Origin: Oscillospiraceae bacterium
Lineage (GTDB): Bacteria > Bacillota > Clostridia > Oscillospirales > Ruminococcaceae
DNA length: 64,000 nt
Reading direction: 5' to 3'
Assembly (NCBI GenBank): GCA_022793675.1
Contig: JAAWDH010000041.1
Location: 186,001 to 250,000, forward strand
In this document: positions 8,378 through 15,300 of the stretch, in pieces
How the letters are laid out: each line of letters opens with the position of its first letter
Position numbering within the stretch: the stretch's first letter is position 1
Translations under genes and position numbers: made by a program
Notes under the pieces: model-generated
Database searches by the model: none
What the model was told of the DNA's origin: nothing
The model's input: only the letters and a program-made list of their open reading frames with translations

Positions 8378-9205
8378 ATGCTGTTATCAACCTATGAGAC
8401 CCATGTCCACCCCGATCCAAACTTTCCCATTATCTTCCATTTGGATACTTGTAAACATAAATCGCCCCTTTTTATCCCCCATTGGCACGAGAGCCTAGAA
8501 CTGTTGTATGTCGTTAAAGGCGAATGCCAGACCAGCAGCAATGGGGCCATCCGTTCAGCCAAGCCCGGAGAGGTGGTAATCTTCAGTTCCAATTGCATCC
8601 ATGCCGCCCGACCGGTAGGGGAAAAAAGCAGCTATTATTGCTTGATTATTGATAAAAACTTTTGCGACAGTTTTGGGGTGCCGATCGGCGAGAAGCAGTT
8701 CGCCCAGGTAGTCGACGACAGCCGCATCCGCAGCTGCTACCAGGCCATCGTCCAGGAAATGGAAGAACAAGGCCCATATTATAAAGAGGAAGTCAAAGCA
8801 CTCTCCTTACAACTGGTCATCGGCTGCTGCCGCTCTTTTTCAGTCACGCCGGGCGGAGACATCGGCAGCGACAGCCGCCGCAGCGAAATGGTCAAGGAGG
8901 CGCTGGGGTACCTGCGCGCCCATTTTGCAGAACCGGTCACGGTGGACCAGCTCTGCACCCACGTCGGTTTCAGCAAATACTATTTCTGCCGCGAATTCAA
9001 AGCACTGACTGGACGGACAGTGGTGGATTATCTGAATTTCCTGCGCTGCGAAAACGCCCGCCGCTTGATGGCCAGCGGTCGCTATAACGTCAGCGAAAGC
9101 GCCGCTATGAGCGGCTTCCACAGCCTTTCTTATTTCTCTAGAGTCTACCGCAAGCAGATCGGGGTGCTGCCATCGGCGGGAGCCGAGCAAAAAAACCTGC
9201 CTTGA
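8378..9205 (+). CDS. AraC-family regulator with N-terminal cupin
   Basis: The 275-residue regulator has an N-terminal cupin-type sugar-sensing domain (IPHWHESLELLYVVKGE, then GEVVIFSSNCIHAARP; the histidines line the binding pocket in this family). A C-terminal AraC double helix-turn-helix follows, with FAEPVTVDQLCTHVGFSKYY and FSRVYRKQIGVLPS. The ATG at 8378 lies 7 nt after CAGGAG; an upstream in-frame start at 8198 has no Shine-Dalgarno sequence. Divergent placement makes the isomerase-dehydrogenase operon at 8170-4390 its most likely target. Confidence 0.9.
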   Translation: MLLSTYETHVHPDPNFPIIFHLDTCKHKSPLFIPHWHESLELLYVVKGECQTSSNGAIRSAKPGEVVIFSSNCIHAARPVGEKSSYYCLIIDKNFCDSFGVPIGEKQFAQVVDDSRIRSCYQAIVQEMEEQGPYYKEEVKALSLQLVIGCCRSFSVTPGGDIGSDSRRSEMVKEALGYLRAHFAEPVTVDQLCTHVGFSKYYFCREFKALTGRTVVDYLNFLRCENARRLMASGRYNVSESAAMSGFHSLSYFSRVYRKQIGVLPSAGAEQKNLP

Positions 9206-9212
9206 TACGTCA

Positions 9213-9249
9213 AAAGGCCCGGAGGGCATTCCCGCCGGGCCTTTGTGCT
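9213..9249 (+). terminator. Terminator between convergent AraC and bactofilin genes
   Basis: The stem AAAGGCCCGG/CCGGGCCTTT lies between two convergent genes. The A and T tracts on both sides could serve both strands. Confidence 0.8.
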
Positions 9250-9256
9250 AAAAAGA

Positions 9257-9769
9257 TCATTTTTCGCTGCTGGACACTTCCGTACTGCTGTGGTTTTCGC
9301 TGAGCTGGAAATTATCCGCAGGGGGGGCGATAACATGGACGGCATGGTCGGCGCTATCGTTTACCATACTGCTGCGTCCATTGAGCCGGCCGCCGGCCTG
9401 TACCACCAGCGAAGGGGTGGTCACATCGCCGTCGACGCTGCCGCCCTTTTCTAAGCAAACCTGATCACGGGCCATCATGTTCCCTTCAACCGAACCGGCT
9501 ACATGGATAATATCCGCCGAAATAGGGCCCTTAATCAAGCCAGTGGGCATAATGACCACTGCGCCTTTGAGGTTGATCTCCCCTTGGACAATCCCCTCAA
9601 TCTGAATGTCGCCCTCTCCACTCAAGGTACCGTTGATGGTCACATTGGCCGCAATCACTGTGCTGGTGTGGGGGGTGGAAACAGCCGGCTCCGGGCTTTC
9701 CTTTTTCTCAGTCACCGTCATCGCTCCTGCCTCCGTCTCTGTCTTTGTCTTGGTGCCAAACAAACCCAT
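9257..9769 (-). CDS. Bactofilin (polymer-forming cytoskeletal protein)
   Basis: Bactofilins form non-polar cytoskeletal filaments from a right-handed beta-helix core and take part in cell shape, stalk or envelope processes. The 170-residue product has a short disordered N terminus (about residues 1-35). The core at about 38-135 shows the repeating pattern INGTLSGEGDIQIEGIVQGE and later GPISADIIHVAGSVEGNM, with a Ser- and Glu-rich tail. The ATG follows GAAAGAGG. It is a single gene with its own promoter at 9879-9907 and a hairpin leader. Confidence 0.92.
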   Translation of the reverse strand: MGLFGTKTKTETEAGAMTVTEKKESPEPAVSTPHTSTVIAANVTINGTLSGEGDIQIEGIVQGEINLKGAVVIMPTGLIKGPISADIIHVAGSVEGNMMARDQVCLEKGGSVDGDVTTPSLVVQAGGRLNGRSSMVNDSADHAVHVIAPPADNFQLSENHSSTEVSSSEK

Positions 9770-9878
9770 AAATAAAACCTCTTTCCTTTATGATGGCCCC
9801 GCCGGACACAGCTGGGAAGCTGGGTGCTGCCCAGCTCCCAGCCGTATCCAGACCGGCTGGCTGTCGGACTATAAAAAC

Positions 9879-9907
9879 AGTTTATCATAAATCGATATGT
9901 TTTTCAA
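9879..9907 (-). promoter_or_regulatory. Promoter of the bactofilin gene
   Basis: TTGAAA and TAAACT with a 17-bp spacer on the minus strand. Between promoter and gene, at about 9810-9845, lies a long GC-rich hairpin (CCCAGCTCCCAGC opposite GCTGGGAAGCTGGG). Confidence 0.65.
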
Positions 9908-10030
9908 GTGTTTCTTGTACTCCAAGGATACTTTCCCGTAAAAAAGTTGCCGTTAGGCTTGCCTTAGAGATGCCAAATATTGGGCCCAAAGAAATTTTTT
10001 GGTTTTTTTTAAAAAGTTTCAGGAAAACCC

Positions 10031-10059
10031 TTGCAATTCCCGAAAAATTTTGCTATAAT
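10031..10059 (+). promoter_or_regulatory. Promoter upstream of the tRNA-Arg region
   Basis: TTGCAA and TATAAT with a 17-bp spacer lie 70 bp upstream of a tRNA-like half gene and 260 bp upstream of the complete tRNA-Arg. Confidence 0.7.
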
Positions 10060-10129
10060 AAGAAAGCGCTGTAAAACAGCAGCAAAGTGCTTGGAAAATT
10101 GGAAAGTTCCTAGTACTGAGATAGCGTGT

Positions 10130-10168
10130 GCATTTATGGCGCAGCTGGATAGTGCGTTCGGCTCCGAC
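10130..10168 (+). pseudogene. 5' half of a tRNA-Arg-like gene (relic)
   Basis: The segment reads as acceptor arm GCATTTA, TG, D-arm GCGC-AGCTGGATA-GTGC, G, anticodon stem TTCGG and loop CTCCGAC (CCG anticodon). After the loop no pairing 3' half follows. The break falls exactly where the 43-bp att repeat of the nearby element begins in the intact tRNA. I infer a half tRNA left by an earlier integration or deletion. Confidence 0.55.
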
Positions 10169-10319
10169 AACTCCGACACAGGACGGCGTAATGCTGAAAA
10201 ATGCCGCAGCGGCGGGCTTTGAGCGTTTCCTGTTTTGTTTAGGAATAGTAGCCTGACCACTATTTGACCACTAAAATTTCATAGCTGGAACCCGTCCGAA
10301 AGGCGGTTTTCATAGAGAT

Positions 10320-10393
10320 GCGTCTGTAGCTCAGTTGGATAGAGTGTTCGGCTCCGACCCGGAAGGTCGCTGGTTCGAATCCAGTCAGGCGCA
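10320..10393 (+). tRNA. tRNA-Arg (anticodon CCG)
   Basis: The cloverleaf folds completely: acceptor GCGTCTG pairs with CAGGCGC (one G-T pair), D-arm GCTC-AGTTGGATA-GAGT, anticodon stem TTCGG/CCGGA around CTCCGAC (anticodon CCG, reading CGG), T-arm with GGTTCGAATCC, discriminator A. CCA is not encoded. From position 10352 onward the 3' part is repeated at 24549-24591, so the tRNA was restored by the incoming element on integration. A terminator follows. Confidence 0.95.
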
Positions 10394-10394
10394 T
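10352..10394 (+). repeat. attL: 43-bp direct repeat in the tRNA-Arg 3' half
   Basis: The 43 bp from CTCCGACCCGG to GGCGCAT are identical to 24549-24591; flanking bases differ on both sides. The repeat covers the anticodon loop to the end of the tRNA, the usual core site for tyrosine recombinases acting on tRNA genes. Confidence 0.93.
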
Positions 10395-10396
10395 GA

Positions 10397-10440
10397 AATC
10401 CCTTGGAATATCATCTGATATTCCAAGGGATTTTGATTTC
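10397..10440 (+). terminator. Terminator after tRNA-Arg at attL
   Basis: The stem ATCCCTTGGAATATCA/TGATATTCCAAGGGAT is followed by TTTTGATTTC. It lies inside the element and so replaces the original chromosomal terminator, which remains at 24598-24627. Confidence 0.8.
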
Positions 10441-10478
10441 TGTGATACGTCAAACGGTTTGAATTTATAAATTTTTTG

Positions 10479-11648
10479 TTAAATCCCAGTTATCTCTTTC
10501 AGCCTTTCCTGAGCCTCACGTTTATTCTTGTCGAAAGCATGACTATAGATATCCAGCGTCGTGCTAGCCTGAGCGTGTCCCAGCAGTCCGGCCACCGTCC
10601 GCACATCGACTCCCTGCGCGATCAGCAGGCTGGCGTTGGTGTGGCGAAGGCTGTGAACGTTCAAGTTTTCTGGCAGGCCATTTTCCCTCAGAATTTTCTT
10701 GAGCCGAAAGGTGAAAGTATTGGGCACCATAGGGTTGCCGTCTTGCTGGCGAAACAGATAATCGTCGGGCAGCAAGGCTCCCTGCCCCAGCTGCTCCTTT
10801 TCCCATTCTGACTCGCTTTGCCAGGCCTTCAGTAGGCTGCAAAGCCCTTCCGACAAATAAACAATTCGATTGCCGGCCTGGGTTTTCGGTTCCTTGACCA
10901 TGATCGGGTAATGCGGAATCTTGACGACGTTTCGCTGGATACGAAGGCTTCGCTGTCTCCAGTTAATGTCACTCCAGCGCAGCCCGCAGGCTTCACCTCG
11001 CCGCATTCCCGTGGCAAGGATCAGCTTGTAATAGACCTCATATTTCATGCTCTCCCCTTCCAATACTTGGATGAGTTTTCTCACCACTTCTTCATCCGCG
11101 ACAGGGCGCTCTTTGGAAGTGCCCTTTTTCTTGTAGGCCCGCCATGCCGGATTGTGGACAAGGTATCCTGCCTCGACAGCGTCGGACAGAATGCTGCAGA
11201 CGCAGGAATGAATACCTTCCACCGTCTTTTCAGCCAGCGGCTCGCCGTTTTTCCAATTCTTTTCCTGGCGCATTTCATCGTAAAACTGTCGTATAATCTC
11301 TTTAGTCAGATCGGCGAGCTTGTAATGTCCAAGTTTTGGCAGAATCCGCCGAATATCCTGCTGATCACGGGTAAAAGTTGACAGAGCCAGCTTTTTCGGT
11401 GCCACCTCCCGCAGCCAGATTTCAGTATATTCGGCAAATGTGATACTTTTGTCGACAGGCGCTGTATGCTTCACCTCCATTTCAAACAGCACAGCCTGCT
11501 CATTGAGCCATTTTTCAGTTTGCTTCGGGGTCAGTCCCTGTGGCGGATGAACCGTTTTCTGGGCAGATTTCAGCCGGTTGCCCTGATAGTCGTACCCTCT
11601 GGAAACAACGATTAAGTAGCTGTTTCCCCTTTTGCGAATCGATGCCAT
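10479..11648 (-). CDS. int: Tyrosine recombinase/integrase (element int, attL-proximal)
   Basis: The 389-residue integrase has an AP2-like arm-binding N terminus (MASIRKRGNSYLIVVSRGYD), a SAM-like core-binding domain (about 65-170) and a catalytic domain with TGMRRGE (Arg near 216), HSLRH (His 332, Arg 335), LLGHAQ and the nucleophile in LDIYSHAF (Tyr 368). It would carry out site-specific insertion and excision at the tRNA-Arg core. The ATG at 11648 is used rather than the open frame further upstream, because AGGAGTGGTC precedes it and the family N-terminal motif begins there. Lying 85 bp from the att core, it is the likeliest enzyme for this integration. Confidence 0.93.
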   Translation of the reverse strand: MASIRKRGNSYLIVVSRGYDYQGNRLKSAQKTVHPPQGLTPKQTEKWLNEQAVLFEMEVKHTAPVDKSITFAEYTEIWLREVAPKKLALSTFTRDQQDIRRILPKLGHYKLADLTKEIIRQFYDEMRQEKNWKNGEPLAEKTVEGIHSCVCSILSDAVEAGYLVHNPAWRAYKKKGTSKERPVADEEVVRKLIQVLEGESMKYEVYYKLILATGMRRGEACGLRWSDINWRQRSLRIQRNVVKIPHYPIMVKEPKTQAGNRIVYLSEGLCSLLKAWQSESEWEKEQLGQGALLPDDYLFRQQDGNPMVPNTFTFRLKKILRENGLPENLNVHSLRHTNASLLIAQGVDVRTVAGLLGHAQASTTLDIYSHAFDKNKREAQERLKEITGI

Positions 11649-11812
11649 TTTGACCACTCCTTTTTGCGCATCGCTACACCAAGGATACCGACATTTGCGC
11701 CGGAAAGCTATCACCAGAACTGACAAAGATTTTGCGCCAAAAGAGCAGAACCGCTGAAATGACAGGATGACGGCAATGACAGGTAATTTCACCCATCATT
11801 GCCTCTATTATT

Positions 11813-12964
11813 TTACATATTCTCCATTTCCGGCAGTAGAAGATCGTTCAGAATCGCCGCTGCCTGCTCCTTGCTCTCATCACGCGGGTGGCAGTAAGTG
11901 CGTTCCAAAAAAGCAGTGTCAGCGTGTCCCAGCAGGTCCGCTGTCACCTGCTTGCTCAAATTATTTTCCAGCAGATAGGTAGCGAAAAAGTGCCGCAAAG
12001 TATGCAGGTGATAGTCGGCAGGGAAACCATTTTGCTGATAGATTCGCCGCAAGCGTCGGGTGAAAGTATCCGGATGGATGGGTGTGCCATTATTTGCAAA
12101 GATATAGCCATCAGGCTGAATGCTGCCATAGCGATGCAGCTGTTCAGAGAGCAGCTCGCCAAGACTGTCAAAAGTTAACAGCGGCAGCACCACCGTTCGG
12201 CTGCGATGGTTTTTTGTGGAACCTTCGATGATACCTTGACCGCTCACGGCGCTTCGAGAACGTTCAACCCAAAGCTGAAAACCAGTATGAAAGCTGTTCC
12301 AGCGCAGCGCGCAAAGCTCGCCGCGGCGCAGGCCGGTTGTCATTGCCAACAGGTAAAAAGAGCGATAAACAGGCGGCTCCTGCAAGATGCATTGCAGCAA
12401 GCGGTCTATTTCATGCTGGCTGGGAATACGCTGCTGCTTTTGCTCCATATGAGGCTTCGCAACCCGGTGGGCAGGATTATAAAGCAAAATATCGTTTCGC
12501 TTAGCATCCTCCAATACTGCCGAAACCGTATCCAAATATTTTTGAACAGTCGCTTCGCAGACAGGCTGACCAGTTTTAGTGGTGCGTTTTCTCAGTTCCT
12601 CGCAAAGTTCTTCTAAATGCAGCGGGCGAATCTGATTGATGGCAAGGCCGCCGATGAGGGGATAGACTACCTCCAACTGCCGAGCATACCCTGCCAATGT
12701 GCTGGGTTTGTAATGTTTCTGCCGCGCCAGCCAGCTATGGGCATATTGCTCAAAAGTTGTGCGCTCGTCCTGTTCAAAGCCATAACGAAAGCGTTTCTCC
12801 AAGCACTCCGCTTCAGCAGCAATATACTGCTGTATACCACGCCTGGGCACACTTTCAGGTACATCAATCGTACAAGATTTCATCCGCTTTTTGCCATCGG
12901 CACGATATCCGTTACAGACCGTAATTTTAAATTTTCTTTCACTTTTTTGCTTAATGCTTGCCAT
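11813..12964 (-). CDS. Second tyrosine recombinase
   Basis: The 383-residue protein is another tyrosine recombinase, only distantly similar to its neighbour. It has an N-terminal DNA-binding region (MASIKQKSERKFKITVCNGY), a core-binding domain (about 68-165) and a catalytic domain with TGLRRGELCALRW, HTLRHFFATYLL, LLGHADTAF and the likely nucleophile in ERTYCHP (Tyr 357). The ATG follows AAAGGAGACA. Tandem recombinases of different type in one island may split excision and integration, or one may come from an older, nested element. Both catalytic sets look complete. Confidence 0.9.
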   Translation of the reverse strand: MASIKQKSERKFKITVCNGYRADGKKRMKSCTIDVPESVPRRGIQQYIAAEAECLEKRFRYGFEQDERTTFEQYAHSWLARQKHYKPSTLAGYARQLEVVYPLIGGLAINQIRPLHLEELCEELRKRTTKTGQPVCEATVQKYLDTVSAVLEDAKRNDILLYNPAHRVAKPHMEQKQQRIPSQHEIDRLLQCILQEPPVYRSFYLLAMTTGLRRGELCALRWNSFHTGFQLWVERSRSAVSGQGIIEGSTKNHRSRTVVLPLLTFDSLGELLSEQLHRYGSIQPDGYIFANNGTPIHPDTFTRRLRRIYQQNGFPADYHLHTLRHFFATYLLENNLSKQVTADLLGHADTAFLERTYCHPRDESKEQAAAILNDLLLPEMENM

Positions 12965-13062
12965 GTTGTCTCCTTTCAGGATGACACGATGACAGCAATG
13001 ACTGATAGTTTTGCTTCTGCAAGTTTCTATGTACCCGTCATTACCGTCATGCTGTCACAAAT

Positions 13063-14019
13063 TTACTGTTGAATCAGGTGCAGTGTTCGATTTTCGCTGG
13101 TTCGGGTGCTGCTGATCTGGATGCCCATTGCTGCCAGCTTGTCCTGCTGTTGACGGAGCTGCTTGCTTAAACTGCTGGAGGTCAAAGAAACCCCTGCCTC
13201 TGCAGAAAGCCTTCGCGCCAGTTCTGTCGCACTGCCCCTGAATTCGTGCTGTCCAGCTAAAAGCTGTGCCACACTGTTAAGCACGATATTTTGCTGGCTG
13301 TCTGAATTTTCCGCAGCCTCCCATCGGCCACCTGAAAAGCTCAGTTCTAGCTCCTGATCTTCCACATCGCGTCCAGTGACAGTCAGCACCGCATTGCTGC
13401 TGCGCCGATCTCTCGCCAGAATCAAGGTGCCGTCAGCGCAGCCGCTCAAACCCGTTGTGCCGGACAGCCGGTTCATCGGATCATCGTCCGGCATCTTCCG
13501 CAGGTGATGAACAGCTAATAAGCAGATTCCGCACTGATCCGCCAAATTTTTCAGCGCCGCCATTTCCTGATAGTCCTGCGCATAAGCATTGCCGCTTCGG
13601 CTGCTGCGAATCTTTTGCAGCGTATCGACGATAACCAGGCGAATGGCCGGTTGCCTCTGTAAGATAGACAACAGTTGTTCCTCAAACCCCGCCCCCAGCG
13701 GTGCAGCTTGTCCGCAGAGATAGAATCCCTTCGGCGCAGAATTTGTTAGCTCCGCTGCTCGACGATGGATTCGATTGCTGCTGTCTTCTAAGCAGAAATA
13801 CAGCACCTCACTTGGCCGAATCTGACAGCCAAGAAAATTTTCGCCGCTGCAGATCGCCAGTCCTAGCTGTAAACACATCCATGACTTGCCGATTTTTGGC
13901 GCACCGCCGAGAATGTAAAGCCCAGGCGTCAGCAACCCTTCGACTAGGTATTGAATGGGCTGCAAGGGTTGAAGAAACAGCTCCTCCAGTGTCACAATTC
14001 TTTCTTTGATTTGATCCAT
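13063..14019 (-). CDS. AAA/RecA-like ATPase (AAA_25, RepA-type)
   Basis: The 318-residue ATPase has a Walker A at GGAPKIGKSW (about residues 38-47), a Walker B at LVIVDTLQKI and an LLAVHHLRK sensor-like strand. This layout is typical of RepA/DnaB-like hexameric ATPases found in integrative elements and plasmids. The C-terminal 80 residues (ATELARRLSAEAGVSLTSS) look like a winged-helix DNA-binding domain. It may help element replication after excision or act as a helicase loader. It lies next to a repeat-rich non-coding region (14190-14860), which fits a replication role. The family assignment is good; the function is inferred. Confidence 0.8.
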   Translation of the reverse strand: MDQIKERIVTLEELFLQPLQPIQYLVEGLLTPGLYILGGAPKIGKSWMCLQLGLAICSGENFLGCQIRPSEVLYFCLEDSSNRIHRRAAELTNSAPKGFYLCGQAAPLGAGFEEQLLSILQRQPAIRLVIVDTLQKIRSSRSGNAYAQDYQEMAALKNLADQCGICLLAVHHLRKMPDDDPMNRLSGTTGLSGCADGTLILARDRRSSNAVLTVTGRDVEDQELELSFSGGRWEAAENSDSQQNIVLNSVAQLLAGQHEFRGSATELARRLSAEAGVSLTSSSLSKQLRQQQDKLAAMGIQISSTRTSENRTLHLIQQ

Positions 14020-14189
14020 TGCATCTCTCCTTTATGCTGCCGCAGCGCCTCGCATTGGCGCCACAGTGGGCTTTTCGTAAAAAATAGGGGTAACCCCTTC
14101 CCGTCGCCTGGACAGTGTTGCTGCACGGGGGCACACAGGCGCAGAAACGCGGCCTCCTCCTTTCGCTGGAATTTGTGCCTCACTATATA

Positions 14190-14860
14190 GCCCAGGAAAA
14201 AGGGCCTTTTCTTTCCCTGAAATTGTAAATTTTTTTATTTTGGTGATTTTTCAGATAGGTACATAAAAATCAAGGATAATAATCGGAATAATACAGTAAA
14301 AATTCAGCCTCTAATTATACAGATAGTCTAATCAGGTTTTTCTGCCTTCCTCACAAAAATCAATCGAATCAATCTGATCGAATCCAATCGTATCAATCTA
14401 ATCTCTGAAAAACAGGAAATGGACGACCGATTGGCCGTCCAAGCAACGTTCTCTCAACAGCTTTGTGGCCCTCTTGGCAATCCTATAGGACGACCAAAAG
14501 CCAATCTTTCTGCTGGAATAAAAAGAAGCAGACGCCCTATTGGACGCCCGCAGATAAGCACATATGTCCTATGCGCATTCTTTCCATAATGCTGAAAATA
14601 TAAGCGTGACGACCGTGACGGCTTAGAGGGGGTGGGGGAAAGTCGTCACGGTCGTCACGCTACGGGGCTTGGGGTCTCCCCAAAATGCAGAGTGGATATC
14701 ACTTTGCTATGCTTGCAGGACGATTCCCTAAACCGTGTTCCTCCATTCTCAAAACCCTCATGAGACTTTACAGTATCGTGCCATTTGACAACTAGAAACA
14801 GCATAAATCGTCAATGCTAAATGTGCAACTTCGTTTCAGATATCTTTACATTAAACATTT
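14190..14860. other. Repeat-rich non-coding region, possible element replication or control region
   Basis: No convincing gene lies in these 670 bp between the ATPase and the end of the defence operon. Contents in order: an AT-rich stretch; a run of ATC-containing near-repeats at 14350-14402 (AATCAATCGAATCAATC and similar); two GGACGACC-containing segments; a perfect 18-bp inverted repeat at 14603-14661; a 34-bp segment at 14695-14728 that recurs outside the element at 26174-26208; then AT-rich sequence into the vsr 3' end. Iteron-like runs beside a RepA-type ATPase suggest an origin, but this is inference. Confidence 0.5.
14603..14661. repeat. Perfect 18-bp inverted repeat with internal direct repeats
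   Basis: Arm AGCGTGACGACCGTGACG (14603-14620) is exactly complementary to 14644-14661, with a 23-bp G-rich spacer. Each arm contains two GTGACG units, and related TGACGG-type units occur at 11767-11782, 12984-13002 and 13036-13060 in the same element. Confidence 0.9.
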
Positions 14861-15286
14861 TTACAGGATGATATTCTTTTTGATTTCAAAAACAAGTGAC
14901 TGAAGCCGTTCATCTCGAACCGCTTTCTTCAATTCACATTCCCACACAATTATTACGTTCCACCCAAGCTCCTTAAGAATTGCTGTATTAGCTTGATCCC
15001 GTTCTGCATTTCGCCGGATTTTAGGTATCCAGTAAGCTTGATTAGAAGATGGCCATACAAACCGAGGACAATTGTGTTTATGCCAAAAGCACCCATTCAC
15101 AAAAATTACTGTCCTATATTTGGGAAGAACAATATCTGGACATCCTGGCAGGCCACGTACATTTTTACGGTATCGAAATCCCTTCGAAAATAAATACTTT
15201 CTTACAATTTCCTCAGGTTTAGAATTCGTACTTCGAATATGAGACATATTTTTGCTGCGAATTTCTTTGGAATGATTATCCGCCAT
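14861..15286 (-). CDS. vsr: Vsr-type DNA mismatch (nicking) endonuclease
   Basis: Vsr endonucleases nick next to T:G mismatches that arise from deamination of 5-methylcytosine and usually accompany a C5 methyltransferase. The 141-residue product keeps the family core LPGCPDIVLPKYRTVIFVNG followed by CFWHKHNC, with Asp51, His69 and His71 at the positions known for the E. coli enzyme. Cysteines and histidines of the structural zinc site are also present (HKHNC and WECELK). It lies 14 bp after the methyltransferase, as the last gene of the operon, and should protect that enzyme's sites from C-to-T mutation. Confidence 0.93.
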   Translation of the reverse strand: MADNHSKEIRSKNMSHIRSTNSKPEEIVRKYLFSKGFRYRKNVRGLPGCPDIVLPKYRTVIFVNGCFWHKHNCPRFVWPSSNQAYWIPKIRRNAERDQANTAILKELGWNVIIVWECELKKAVRDERLQSLVFEIKKNIIL

Positions 15287-15300
15287 AAGCGTTAACCTTT

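Noticed and set aside
13992..14183. Possible 63-residue protein upstream of the AAA ATPase
   Set aside because: It needs a GTG start without a ribosome-binding site, overlaps the ATPase start by 28 bp and has no recognisable features.
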